Positions 25,571-33,452 of a stretch of DNA of 64,000 bases are shown piece after piece (the first letter of the stretch is position 1; every line of letters begins with the position of its first letter). Location: contig NZ_CP182423.1 of the NCBI RefSeq assembly GCF_051903075.1, forward strand, positions 868,001-932,000, written 5' to 3'. The position numbers and the translations under genes are program-made. The notes beneath the pieces are model-generated. The model was not told where the DNA came from. It ran no database searches and worked only from the letters and a program-made list of their open reading frames with translations. Source of the DNA: Embleya sp051903075 (GTDB lineage Bacteria; Actinomycetota; Actinomycetes; Streptomycetales; Streptomycetaceae).

Positions 25571-26296
25571 TCATGGGCGGGGCCACGGGTTGGGCGAGCA
25601 CGTGGCGCTGCCGGTGACGAGGGTCAACGTCTGCTGCATCATCACCGGCGCAGGGGCGCCCGACCGGTCACACATCTCGTGCATGTGACCGAGGCGATGG
25701 CCGACTTCGTGGTTGATCAGCATGCGTCGGTAGTTCGCCAGGTCGTCGCCGTACGTCGTGGATCCCGTCGCCCACCGCCACGCGTTGATCATCACCCGCC
25801 GGGTGGAGGCGACGTTGCACGAGACACGTTGTTCGCCGGTGTCCAGGCCGTCCTTGGCGCACCACGTGTTGACGGTTCCGGTACTGGCGAGGGTCACGAC
25901 GAAGTCGGAGTCGCCCGAACCCACCCGTTCCAGTGCGATGGTCCCGTCGCCTCCCCAACTGCGCGTGTCGTTGAGCGTCTCGTGCACGGCGCGCGCGAAG
26001 TATGTGGCGTCGATCGACAGGCCCTCCTCGATCTGTATGCGATAGCGCAGTACGCGAGTCCCGCCCCTGGCCTCGTCATGGCCCGGAACGGTACGGAACC
26101 GTCCCGAGAGCGCGAGGTCGGCCGGTATCTCCGAGCGTGCCGCGAGCCACTCCTCGTACGGGCGGGTATCCGCGGCGCCGGTGACGTACTTCTCATCCTT
26201 GTCGTCTTTTTTGTCCGAGAGTCGGCAGCCGGCCGTCGCCAGGAGCAGGCCGGACGCCAGGAGGGCGGCGAGGATCGACTTGAGGGCCGGGTTCAC
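25571..26296 (-). CDS. DUF3152 lipoprotein, putative zinc metallopeptidase
   Basis: 241 residues. The GTG at 26296 gives a textbook lipoprotein signal (SILAALLASGLLLATAGC, Cys24); in-frame starts further up would bury it. The mature part has DUF3152 features: ATYFARAVHETLNDTRSWGGDG, a Cys pair (WCAKDG, VSCNVA), then the zinc-binding HEVGHRLGHMHEMC, an extended HExxHxxGxxH signature, and a final Cys pair. The HExxH motif strongly suggests peptidase activity, but the family is uncharacterised to my knowledge. It diverges from the chymotrypsin-fold protease gene. Confidence 0.85.
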   Translation of the reverse strand: MNPALKSILAALLASGLLLATAGCRLSDKKDDKDEKYVTGAADTRPYEEWLAARSEIPADLALSGRFRTVPGHDEARGGTRVLRYRIQIEEGLSIDATYFARAVHETLNDTRSWGGDGTIALERVGSGDSDFVVTLASTGTVNTWCAKDGLDTGEQRVSCNVASTRRVMINAWRWATGSTTYGDDLANYRRMLINHEVGHRLGHMHEMCDRSGAPAPVMMQQTLTLVTGSATCSPNPWPRP

Positions 26297-26494
26297 GATG
26301 GGTCGGGCTTCCCGTCTGTCGTGGTGAGCACGGACATCGCGCTCCACAGGATCATCCGCATCCACGTCGAAGGACGCCATGACCGAAGCCACAACGACCG
26401 GATCGACGGAACTCCGGCCGACACCGGTGCGATTCTTTCCTGGCCATAACATCACCAAAAGGGGAGATTGCTATTACCCGTGGAATCCGACGTT

Positions 26495-26512
26495 GGGGAT
26501 CCTGGTATCCCC
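26495..26512. promoter_or_regulatory. Palindrome GGGGAT-N6-ATCCCC before the serine protease
   Basis: An 18-bp inverted repeat 47 bases upstream of the protease TTG start, in the 262-base divergent gap with the DUF3152 gene. It could be an operator or overlap a promoter. Confidence 0.35.
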
Positions 26513-26558
26513 TGTACCCCACGCGTGAGATATCGCGTGCCGTCGGAAACGAGGAACT

Positions 26559-27296
26559 TTGCGAATAACCAGGATCGTCCCCGCCCTCTTGGCCGCATTG
26601 CTCATGGTGCTCACCCTCGGCGCCACCGCCACCGCCTCCCCCGCTCCGGTCGAGGTTTCCAACGAGAACCCGTCGGCCGAAGGTCCCCGGCCGATCATCG
26701 GTGGCGGATACGCACAGAACGCCCCATGGGCGGCCCGCCTGTTCTCCGCCGGCAGGCAGACCTGTACCTCGACCATCATCGCCCCCACCTGGATCCTGAC
26801 CGCCAAACACTGCGTCAGCGGTGGGCAGTTGACGTTCCGGATCGGCAGCCTCGACCAGAGTTCCGGCGGCACCGTGGCCAACGGCGCCCAGACCTACACC
26901 AATCCGTCGGCGGACCTGGCTCTGGTACGCCTGGACCGCTCCGTCTCGGCGACCTACTCCCGGCTGGGCCGGCCCGGATCGGTGACGGTGGGTCAGAGCG
27001 TCCAGGTCTACGGCTGGGGCGCGACGTCCCGGTGCGGCCAGGAGATCAACTGCCAGTCGCAGTTCCTGAAGGTCGCCAACGTGACGGTCACCGGCGGCTG
27101 CCGCGACGCGTACAACGGCTCGGCGATCTGCGCCGGTTACGGCAACGGCATCACCGCGGGCGGCGACTCGGGTGGTCCGATGAACGCGAACGGCATTCAG
27201 GTCGGCGTCGCCTCCACCAGCGACCGACAGAGCACCACCGCGTACACGAACGTGACCGCGTACCGCACATGGATCCAGTCCGTCGCGGGCGTCTGA
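26559..27296 (+). CDS. Secreted chymotrypsin-fold (S1) serine protease
   Basis: 245 residues. Signal peptide to about residue 26, short propeptide, mature enzyme starting at IIGG (46-49). Triad His84 (TAKHC), Asp119 (PSADLALV) and Ser205 (AGGDSGGP). The residue six before the Ser is Ile, not Asp, and the usual Cys is missing, so trypsin-like cutting after Lys/Arg is unlikely in spite of overall resemblance. Cys pairs 69/85, 160/166 and 182/192 fit disulfides. TTG start with GAGG five bases upstream. It acts outside the cell; processing at Pro-Ile suggests activation by another protease. Confidence 0.92.
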   Translation: MRITRIVPALLAALLMVLTLGATATASPAPVEVSNENPSAEGPRPIIGGGYAQNAPWAARLFSAGRQTCTSTIIAPTWILTAKHCVSGGQLTFRIGSLDQSSGGTVANGAQTYTNPSADLALVRLDRSVSATYSRLGRPGSVTVGQSVQVYGWGATSRCGQEINCQSQFLKVANVTVTGGCRDAYNGSAICAGYGNGITAGGDSGGPMNANGIQVGVASTSDRQSTTAYTNVTAYRTWIQSVAGV

Positions 27297-27366
27297 CCGA
27301 GTAGCCGTCGCCCCGCTCCCGAACCCGCCTCCCCCGACTGACCCGAAGACACGCTCCGACGGGGCC

Positions 27367-27747
27367 TCAGTCGCCGTGGGCGACGGGTTCGGGCTCGGCG
27401 TCGAGCGCGTCGAGCACCGCGTCGCCGTGCGCCCTGGCCCACTCGGTCAGCATGTGGATCGGATCGATCAGCGTCGCCCCGAGCGGGGTGAGTTCGTACT
27501 CGACCCGCGGCGGCACCTCGGCATAGGCGTGCCGACGAACGAGCCCGTGTGCCTGGAGCCGTCGGAGCGTCTGGGTGAGCACCTTGCGGGAGATCCCACC
27601 GATCAGCCCGACCAACTCCCCATGACGCACCGGGCCCCTGCTCAGGCCGTAGAGCACGACCACCGTCCACTTGTCGGCGATCAACTCGACCGCCAGCCGT
27701 CCCGGACAGTCGGCGAGGAAGGGATCGCCGGCACCGAATCCGCTCAT
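27367..27747 (-). CDS. HxlR-family (DUF24) transcriptional regulator
   Basis: 126 residues, winged helix with the family pattern DCPGRLAVELIADKWTVVVLYGL, RHGELVGLIGGISRKVLTQTLRRLQAHGLV and the wing YELTPLGATL. The N-terminal Cys corresponds to the redox- or quinone-sensing Cys of the family. I choose ATG 27747 because an upstream ATG at 27777 would place the start in or beyond a probable operator. It diverges from an NADP-dependent oxidoreductase, the classic arrangement of a self- and target-regulating electrophile sensor. Confidence 0.93.
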   Translation of the reverse strand: MSGFGAGDPFLADCPGRLAVELIADKWTVVVLYGLSRGPVRHGELVGLIGGISRKVLTQTLRRLQAHGLVRRHAYAEVPPRVEYELTPLGATLIDPIHMLTEWARAHGDAVLDALDAEPEPVAHGD

Positions 27748-27755
27748 GCCCCCAA

Positions 27756-27771
27756 GGTACCTGCCGGTACC
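27756..27771. promoter_or_regulatory. Probable HxlR operator GGTACC-N4-GGTACC
   Basis: Two GGTACC hexamers at 27756-27761 and 27766-27771, together a 16-bp inverted repeat, in the 74-base gap between the HxlR gene and its divergent oxidoreductase. Position and symmetry suit a dimeric winged-helix protein; assignment to this regulator is inferred. Confidence 0.6.
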
Positions 27772-27821
27772 CATCAAGAACCTAGCCTGGATCTCTCCCC
27801 CTTCCTCACCTCAGGAGAGCC

Positions 27822-28751
27822 ATGCGAGTCGTCACCCAACACACCCTCGGCGGCCCCGAGGTCCTCACCGTCGTGGACGCACCCGAACCCCGCCCGCTCC
27901 CGACCGAGGTCCTGGTCCGCGTCAAGGCCATCGGCCTGAACCCGCTGGAGGCGCGCCTGCGCGCGGGCGAGTTCCCGCTGCTCGGCCGGCCACCGTTCGT
28001 CCTGGGCTGGGACATCAGCGGGGTGGTCGAGGAGGGCCCGCTGACGTGGCGGTTCCGGCCCGGCGACGAGGTGTTCGGGATGCCCCTGTTCCCGCGCGCG
28101 GCGAACGCGTACGCCGAGGTGGTCGCCGCCCCGGCCCTGCACCTGGCCCACAAGCCGCCGTCCCTCTCGCACATCGAGGCCGCGGCACTGCCGATCGCCG
28201 GACTCACGGCCTGGCAGGGCCTCGTCGACCTCGCCGCCGTGACCGAGGGCCACCGCGTCCTGATCCACGGCGGAGGCGGCGGAGTCGGCCACATCGCGAT
28301 CCAGATCGCCAAAGCACGCGGCGCACACGTGATCACCACCGCCGGCCCGAACAAACGGAGCTTCGTCGAGGCGCTCGGCGCCGACGAGGTAATCGACTAC
28401 ACCACCGTCGACTTCACCAGGGCCGCCCGCGACATCGACGTCGTCCTCGACACGATCGGCGGCGACACCGCCGAACGCTCCCTCGCCGTTCTCCACCCGG
28501 GCGGCCGGCTCGTAACGGCGGTCGCCGAGGACGACCAAGGCCTGATCGCCGCATACGAAGCAGCCGGCATGCACTTCAGCGGCATCGCCGTCGACCCCGA
28601 CCCCATCGCCCTACGCGGTCTCGTCGACCTGGTCAACCAGGGCAGACTCCAAGTCCACATCCAAAAGACCTTCCCCTTCGAACACATCACCGAAGCCCAC
28701 CAACACCTGGACACCGGCCACCTCCAAGGCAAACTCGTCCTCACCCTGTGA
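27822..28751 (+). CDS. NADP-dependent quinone-oxidoreductase-like MDR enzyme
   Basis: 309-residue zinc-free medium-chain dehydrogenase. N-terminal catalytic part with GLNPLEARLRAGEFP and PFVLGWDISGVVE; nucleotide motif HGGGGGVGHIAIQIAKARGAHV near 147; later GADEVIDYTTVDF. None of the structural zinc Cys are present. Such enzymes reduce quinones or alpha,beta-unsaturated carbonyls with NADPH. It is controlled in all likelihood by the divergent HxlR protein. CAGGAGAG precedes the ATG. A stretch of 249 bases follows before the next gene, with nothing recognised. Confidence 0.93.
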   Translation: MRVVTQHTLGGPEVLTVVDAPEPRPLPTEVLVRVKAIGLNPLEARLRAGEFPLLGRPPFVLGWDISGVVEEGPLTWRFRPGDEVFGMPLFPRAANAYAEVVAAPALHLAHKPPSLSHIEAAALPIAGLTAWQGLVDLAAVTEGHRVLIHGGGGGVGHIAIQIAKARGAHVITTAGPNKRSFVEALGADEVIDYTTVDFTRAARDIDVVLDTIGGDTAERSLAVLHPGGRLVTAVAEDDQGLIAAYEAAGMHFSGIAVDPDPIALRGLVDLVNQGRLQVHIQKTFPFEHITEAHQHLDTGHLQGKLVLTL

Positions 28752-29000
28752 CGGAACCAGCCCCCGGGGCCGTGCCAAAAGCCGAACGCTCCGCGCCCTG
28801 AAGTCGGATCAAAACCCGATGCCCGGGCCCGACCCGACCGGGCCGCCGCGCCCGCGACGCTTCACCCGGCCATTCCGTTCACCACCGCGGCAGGCCGTAC
28901 ATGCGTGAGCGATGAGTTTGGGCGGCGGATCGGGTCTGCCCTGGTACAACCCGCATCACGCTGACCACGCACCTCTCCTGCGACATCTCCGGGTGAACCG

Positions 29001-29843
29001 ATGACCACTGTGCATGCCAACGAAATCGCCATGGGCGTCGAGTCGTTCGGGGACGACAACGCGCCGCTCGTCCTGCTCGCGGGTGGGACCACGATGCTGT
29101 CCTGGCCCGACGCGCTCTGCGAGCGCCTCGCCGCCGGCGGGCGCCGCGTGGTGCGCTACGACCTGCGCGACAGCGGGGAGTCGACGACGAAGGACCCGGA
29201 AGCGCCCGCCTACACCCTGCGCGACCTCGCCGCCGACGCGGCGGCCCTTGTCGACGCGCTCGGCGGCGGGCCCGCGCACCTCGGCGGGATCGGCGTCGGC
29301 GGGATGGTCGCCCAGGTGGCCGTGCTCGACCATCCGGGCGCGTTCTCGGCGCTCACCCTGGTCGGCACCCGCGCGGTCGCCCCCGGCCCGGCCGACGACG
29401 ACCTCCCCGAGCACGACCAGGCGACGATGGGCCGGCTGTTCGCGCGGGCGATGCCCGATTGGACCGACCGCGAGGCGGTCGCGGAATTCGCCGCCGCCGG
29501 CGCGGAGATCCTCGGCAACGACCCCGTCGCCGCGCGCGCGATCGCCGCACGCATCTGGGACCGCACACCCGACACCACGCCCCCGGTCCAGATGGCCAAC
29601 CAGATGGGCATGGTGTTCTCCAGGCTCGACTGCGCACCCCGCTGGCGCGAACGCCTGCCCGACATCGAGATCCCCACGCTCGTCGTCCACGGTCGCCGCG
29701 ACCCGTTCTTCCCCCTCGCCAACGGCGAGGCGATCGCACACGAAATCCCCGAAGCACAACTGCTCGTCCTCGACGCCGCCGCCACCACGATCCCCGACAC
29801 GGCGGTCGCCGAGGTCACCAAGGCAATGCTCACGCTCGCGTAG
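29001..29843 (+). CDS. RdmC-like alpha/beta-hydrolase fold protein lacking catalytic Ser and His
   Basis: 280 residues aligned by eye with RdmC-type methylesterases: VLLAGGTTMLSWPD, RYDLRDSGES, then the elbow reads GGIGVGGMVAQ where the family has G-x-S-M-G-x. The nucleophile position is Gly98. Near the C terminus LLVLDAAATTIPDT occupies the place of GMGH-x-LP, so the catalytic His is a Thr. The Asp region HGRRDPFFP remains. The frame is otherwise full length and undisturbed, with normal codon use, so this looks like a kept pseudoenzyme rather than decay. No linked partner; the neighbours are redox genes. Confidence 0.85.
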   Translation: MTTVHANEIAMGVESFGDDNAPLVLLAGGTTMLSWPDALCERLAAGGRRVVRYDLRDSGESTTKDPEAPAYTLRDLAADAAALVDALGGGPAHLGGIGVGGMVAQVAVLDHPGAFSALTLVGTRAVAPGPADDDLPEHDQATMGRLFARAMPDWTDREAVAEFAAAGAEILGNDPVAARAIAARIWDRTPDTTPPVQMANQMGMVFSRLDCAPRWRERLPDIEIPTLVVHGRRDPFFPLANGEAIAHEIPEAQLLVLDAAATTIPDTAVAEVTKAMLTLA

Positions 29844-29877
29844 GTGGTCGTGCCCGCCGGCTGTACCGCCTCGCGCG

Positions 29878-30525
29878 TTATTCGGCCAGGGTTGGGGCGG
29901 CGTGGGACCAGTGGTGTTCGTCGAGTTCGTGGGCTATGAAGCGGGCGAGGTCGGTGCGGGTCACCTTCCGGCCGCCCTTGGGGTTGCTCGCGTCGACGAC
30001 GCGGTAGTTGCCGGTGGGGGGTTCGTCCTGCAACCGCGCGGGGCGGACGAAGGTCCAGTCGAGGGTGCTTCCGCGCACGATCGTTTCCATCAACCGCATG
30101 TCGTCGTACAACTCCCGAGCCAGGGGGGCGACGAGATTGCGGTACCACCAGGGGAAGTTGGGGTCACGGTCGTGCACTCCCCCCGACGTGACCGCGATCA
30201 ACCGGGGTACGCCCGCCCCTTCCATCGCGGACACCAGCGCTCGCGCCGCGTCGGAGTAGAGCCCGTGTGCGTGCCGCCCCGGCGGGCCGATCGCGGAGAC
30301 CACGACGTCGTGGCCCTCGACGGCGGCGCGTACGTCGGCGGCAACGCGCACGTCGGCCCGCACGACGTTCGACTTCCCCGTACCGGACGATTCCTCCGGG
30401 GACGGGGGCTGCCACCGGGCCGGGTCGCGCACCGCGGCGGTGACGTCGTGGCCCTGTCGCAGGGCCTCGCGGACGACGAGGTGCCCGGTACGGCCGTTGG
30501 CTCCGAAGACGATGACGTTGCTCAT
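29878..30525 (-). CDS. NAD(P)-binding NmrA/atypical-SDR family protein
   Basis: 215 residues. N-terminal VIVFGANGRTGHLVVREALRQGHDVTAAVRDP is a full Rossmann nucleotide motif; later VVVSAIGPPGRH, LIAVTSGGVHD and WTFVRPARLQDEPPTG are typical of flavin-reductase-like or NmrA-like proteins. The usual YxxxK is not evident, as in atypical SDRs. GAGGAC precedes the ATG. It lies 19 bases downstream of no gene but directly after the start-proximal side of an MFS gene transcribed the same way (its start at 30525 is 18 bases below the MFS stop), so it is likely co-transcribed with the pump. Confidence 0.9.
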   Translation of the reverse strand: MSNVIVFGANGRTGHLVVREALRQGHDVTAAVRDPARWQPPSPEESSGTGKSNVVRADVRVAADVRAAVEGHDVVVSAIGPPGRHAHGLYSDAARALVSAMEGAGVPRLIAVTSGGVHDRDPNFPWWYRNLVAPLARELYDDMRLMETIVRGSTLDWTFVRPARLQDEPPTGNYRVVDASNPKGGRKVTRTDLARFIAHELDEHHWSHAAPTLAE

Positions 30526-30543
30526 GACGGTGTCCTCACGTGA

Positions 30544-32037
30544 TCAATGGGTCGAAGGGGTTACAGGAGTCGAAGGAGTCGAAGGGGCCGAAGCGGGCAG
30601 CTCGTCGCGTGCACGTGGCAGCAGGAACACCAGGCCCGCGCCGGCCAGACAGGTCGCCGTGACCACCAGCGCACCGATCACCAGACCGTGCGCTCCCGCC
30701 TCAGGAGCGCCGGCGTCGTGCGCGGCGAAGTACACCGTGCCCAACACCGCCACACCCAGGGCCGTGGAAAGTTGTTGGAGTGCGTTGAGCGTCCCCGACG
30801 CGCTGCCCGTCTCGGCGGGTTCGGCCGCCGCCAGGATCGACTGGACCAGCGTGCCGGACACCAGTCCCACCCCCAGACCCACGACCAGAGTCGGTATCGA
30901 CAGCGCCCAGACGGCAGACCCCGACCCCGCCACCGCCGCAAGGCCGAGCGTGCCGAGCGCCTCGACCCCGAACCCCAGATGCAGGAGCGAGCGGCCGAGC
31001 CGGGCGGACACCGCCGGGGCGAAGAGCGAGGCGAGCCCGATACCCACCGCGAGCGGCGACAGCTGAAGCGCGGTTCCCCACGCGGACCGACCGAGATCGA
31101 GCTGGAGGTGGAGGGACAGGACGAGCAGCAGTCCGCCGAGGCCGGTGAAGAACGCCGCGGTGACCGCAAGGCCCCCGACGAACGCGGGTTTGCGCAGCAG
31201 GCTCGGCACCAGGACCGGCGAGCGGCTGGTGCGTTGACGTCGGCCGAAGGCGGTGAAGGCCGCGATTCCGGCGGCGATCTCCGCGAACGTCCACCACGGC
31301 CAACCCGCCTCCCGCCCCTGGATCAGCGGGTGCACGACGAGCGCGGACCCCATCGCGACCAGGAGCGCGCCCGGCGGGTCGATCCGCACGAGCGGATCCC
31401 CCGGGTCGGCCGGCATCCACCGCAGCGCCCCGACCACGGCCAGCGCGCCGAGCGGAAGGTTGATCAGAAAGATCAGCCGCCAGTCGAGTCCGGCCGGATC
31501 GAGCGCGATGAGCCCGCCCGCGAGGACGGGGCCGCCGACGCCGGCAAGCGCCATCACCGGCCCGAACGTCGCGAACGCACGGCCGCGTTCGCGTTCGTCG
31601 AACACCGAGGTCAGGACGCCGAACCCCTGCGGGATCATCAGCGCGCCGAGCGCACCCTGCACCACCCGAGCCGCCACCAGCACGGTCGGCGAAGGCGCCG
31701 CCGCGCACACCGCGGAGGCCATCGTGAACCCGGCGGCACCCAGGACGAACAACCGCCGCCGACCCCACCGATCACCCAGCCGCCCGCCGACGATCAGCAG
31801 GACACCGAAGGCGAGCGTGTACCCGGCGGTGAGCCACTGCATCATCGCCGCACCACCACCCAGTCCGGCGCGGACCGACGGGGCGGCCACGTTCATCACG
31901 GTCGCGTCCAGCAGGTCCAGCGCCTGGGCGAGCAGCACCACCGCCAGGATCCGCCACCGACGCGGATGGGCACTCGGCGGCGCCGTACGAACGGCCGACG
32001 TCGACGTCGAAGCCGACGTCGAAGCGGGAACGGTCAC
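30544..32037 (-). CDS. MFS multidrug efflux pump, DHA2 (14-TM) family
   Basis: 497 residues, 14 predicted membrane segments. Family motifs: LDATVMNVAAPSV (motif C/D1 region of DHA2), GGRLGDRWGRRRLFVLG (motif A) and VVQGALGALMIPQGFGVL. GTG start at 32037 with GGGAGGAAG seven bases upstream. It expels drugs or antibiotics by proton antiport. It diverges from a TetR gene with two strong 21-bp palindromes in between, and is followed by an NmrA-like gene, forming a regulated efflux unit. Confidence 0.93.
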   Translation of the reverse strand: MTVPASTSASTSTSAVRTAPPSAHPRRWRILAVVLLAQALDLLDATVMNVAAPSVRAGLGGGAAMMQWLTAGYTLAFGVLLIVGGRLGDRWGRRRLFVLGAAGFTMASAVCAAAPSPTVLVAARVVQGALGALMIPQGFGVLTSVFDERERGRAFATFGPVMALAGVGGPVLAGGLIALDPAGLDWRLIFLINLPLGALAVVGALRWMPADPGDPLVRIDPPGALLVAMGSALVVHPLIQGREAGWPWWTFAEIAAGIAAFTAFGRRQRTSRSPVLVPSLLRKPAFVGGLAVTAAFFTGLGGLLLVLSLHLQLDLGRSAWGTALQLSPLAVGIGLASLFAPAVSARLGRSLLHLGFGVEALGTLGLAAVAGSGSAVWALSIPTLVVGLGVGLVSGTLVQSILAAAEPAETGSASGTLNALQQLSTALGVAVLGTVYFAAHDAGAPEAGAHGLVIGALVVTATCLAGAGLVFLLPRARDELPASAPSTPSTPVTPSTH

Positions 32038-32054
32038 AGGTCTTCCTCCCACGC

Positions 32055-32107
32055 TTAACAAACACTGTTCGTCAAGCAGAGTGCCCTTAACGAACAGCAT
32101 TCGTCAA
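32055..32107. promoter_or_regulatory. Two TetR-type 21-bp operators
   Basis: Sites at 32055-32075 and 32087-32107 share the pattern TTAACRAACA-N3-TTCGTCAA, an imperfect palindrome around TTGACGAA/TTCGTCAA arms. Centres are 32 bases apart, about three helix turns. They fill the 84-base gap between the MFS pump and the divergent TetR gene and almost certainly bind that regulator, controlling both genes. Confidence 0.82.
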
Positions 32108-32121
32108 GGTAGGCTCAGCCC

Positions 32122-32859
32122 ATGCCGCAAGCCCGCTCCCGCTCCCGCCCCTCGAAATCCATGCTCGGCCTGGACGCCGTGCTGGCCGCGACCATCGCGC
32201 TGGTCGACGAGCTTGGCTGCGAAGCGGTGAGCCTGCGGCGCGTCGCCCAGGCCCTGCAGACCGGTCCCGCCTCGCTCTACGTGTACGTCCGCGATCGGCA
32301 GGAGCTGATGGCGCTCGTCCTCGACCACGCGGTGGCCGACGTGGTCGTGCCCGACGACGGCGCCGGGGACTGGCGTACCCGCCTCGAACTGCTCGTCGGA
32401 CGCATCGTCACGGCCCTGGCCGGCCACAACGACATCGCCTCCGTCGGCCTGCGGGACGCCCTCCCCGGCCCGCACGGCCTGCGCCTGACCGAGGAGATGG
32501 CCCGCCTGCTCCGCACGGGCGGACTCGACGACGACGCCTGCTCCTGGGCCATCGACCTGCTCGGCCAGTACATCTACTCGACCGCCCTGGAGAACGCCGG
32601 CGCCGGTACCGACCCGCCCACGCCCGAGACGTTCACCGCCCGACTCGACGCCACCTTCCGGACGTTGCCCGCCGATCGATACCCCACCCTGCGAGCCCTG
32701 GCCCCGAGCCTCACCGGCGGCAACCAGGACGCCAGGGCGGCCTGGAAACTCCGCGTGATCATCGACGGCCTCCTCGCCCAACCCCCGCACACACCGCTCA
32801 ACCGAGAGACGCACGTCACACCCGCTCCTGTCACAGGCCGCCGAGGCCCCTTGTCTTAG
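32122..32859 (+). CDS. TetR-family regulator of the divergent MFS pump
   Basis: 245 residues. HTH at about 18-65 (AATIALVDELGCEAVSLRRVAQALQTGPASLYVYVRDRQELMALVLDHAV) and a TetR_C-type ligand domain (WRTRLELLVGRIVTALAGHNDIASVGL). The ATG lies only 14 bases after the second operator, so the promoter is overlapped by the sites and the gene is autoregulated. The effector is presumably a substrate of the pump. Confidence 0.93.
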   Translation: MPQARSRSRPSKSMLGLDAVLAATIALVDELGCEAVSLRRVAQALQTGPASLYVYVRDRQELMALVLDHAVADVVVPDDGAGDWRTRLELLVGRIVTALAGHNDIASVGLRDALPGPHGLRLTEEMARLLRTGGLDDDACSWAIDLLGQYIYSTALENAGAGTDPPTPETFTARLDATFRTLPADRYPTLRALAPSLTGGNQDARAAWKLRVIIDGLLAQPPHTPLNRETHVTPAPVTGRRGPLS

Positions 32860-32893
32860 AGGGGCAACAGCGGACAACACCAAGGAGCGCACC

Positions 32894-33367
32894 ATGAACG
32901 CCCGTCTGAACTTCATGACCAGCCCCGTCGCGGCCAAGGCCATGAAGCACCTCATCGCGGCAAGCAAGGCACTCGCGGACTCGACGGTGCCGGCCGCGAC
33001 GCGGGAACTGGTGATGCTCCGCGCCAGTCAGATCAACGGCTGCGCGGGATGCATCGACATGCACACCAAGGACGCCGCCCACGCCGGGGAAAGCTCGGTA
33101 CGCCTGAACCTGGTCGTGGCCTGGCAGGAGGCCACCGTGTTCACCGATGCCGAGCGCGCCGCCCTGGAACTGGCCGAACAGGGCACCCGCATCGCCGACG
33201 CGGCGGGCGGCGTCCCGGACGAGGTCTGGGCGAATGCCGCCAAGTACTACGACGAGGACCAGCTCGCCGACCTGGTCGCCCAGATCGCCGTCATCAACGC
33301 CTTCAACCGCGGCAATGTCATGGTCCGGACGCCCGCCGGCGACTACCGGCCCGGGCAGCACGGGTGA
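32894..33367 (+). CDS. Carboxymuconolactone decarboxylase / AhpD-family protein
   Basis: 157 residues, all-helical, with the AhpD-type redox centre NGCAGCIDMH (CxxC followed by the catalytic His) at about 49-58. Proteins of this type act as alkylhydroperoxidases or as accessory redox enzymes. CAAGGAGCGCACC precedes the ATG. It follows the TetR gene by 34 bases in the same direction and may be part of its regulon. A strong terminator follows. Confidence 0.92.
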   Translation: MNARLNFMTSPVAAKAMKHLIAASKALADSTVPAATRELVMLRASQINGCAGCIDMHTKDAAHAGESSVRLNLVVAWQEATVFTDAERAALELAEQGTRIADAAGGVPDEVWANAAKYYDEDQLADLVAQIAVINAFNRGNVMVRTPAGDYRPGQHG

Positions 33368-33411
33368 CCTGAGCCCTCCCGCTTCCTCCACACCCCGAAC
33401 ACACCCCCGAA

Positions 33412-33446
33412 CCAGGGGAGGCGAGCGCCCGAGCCGCCTCCCCTGG
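33412..33446. terminator. Hairpin terminator between AhpD-like gene and MFS gene
   Basis: Perfect 12-bp arms CCAGGGGAGGCG / CGCCTCCCCTGG with an 11-base loop, between two convergent stop codons (33367 and 33453). Confidence 0.87.
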
Positions 33447-33452
33447 CCACCT

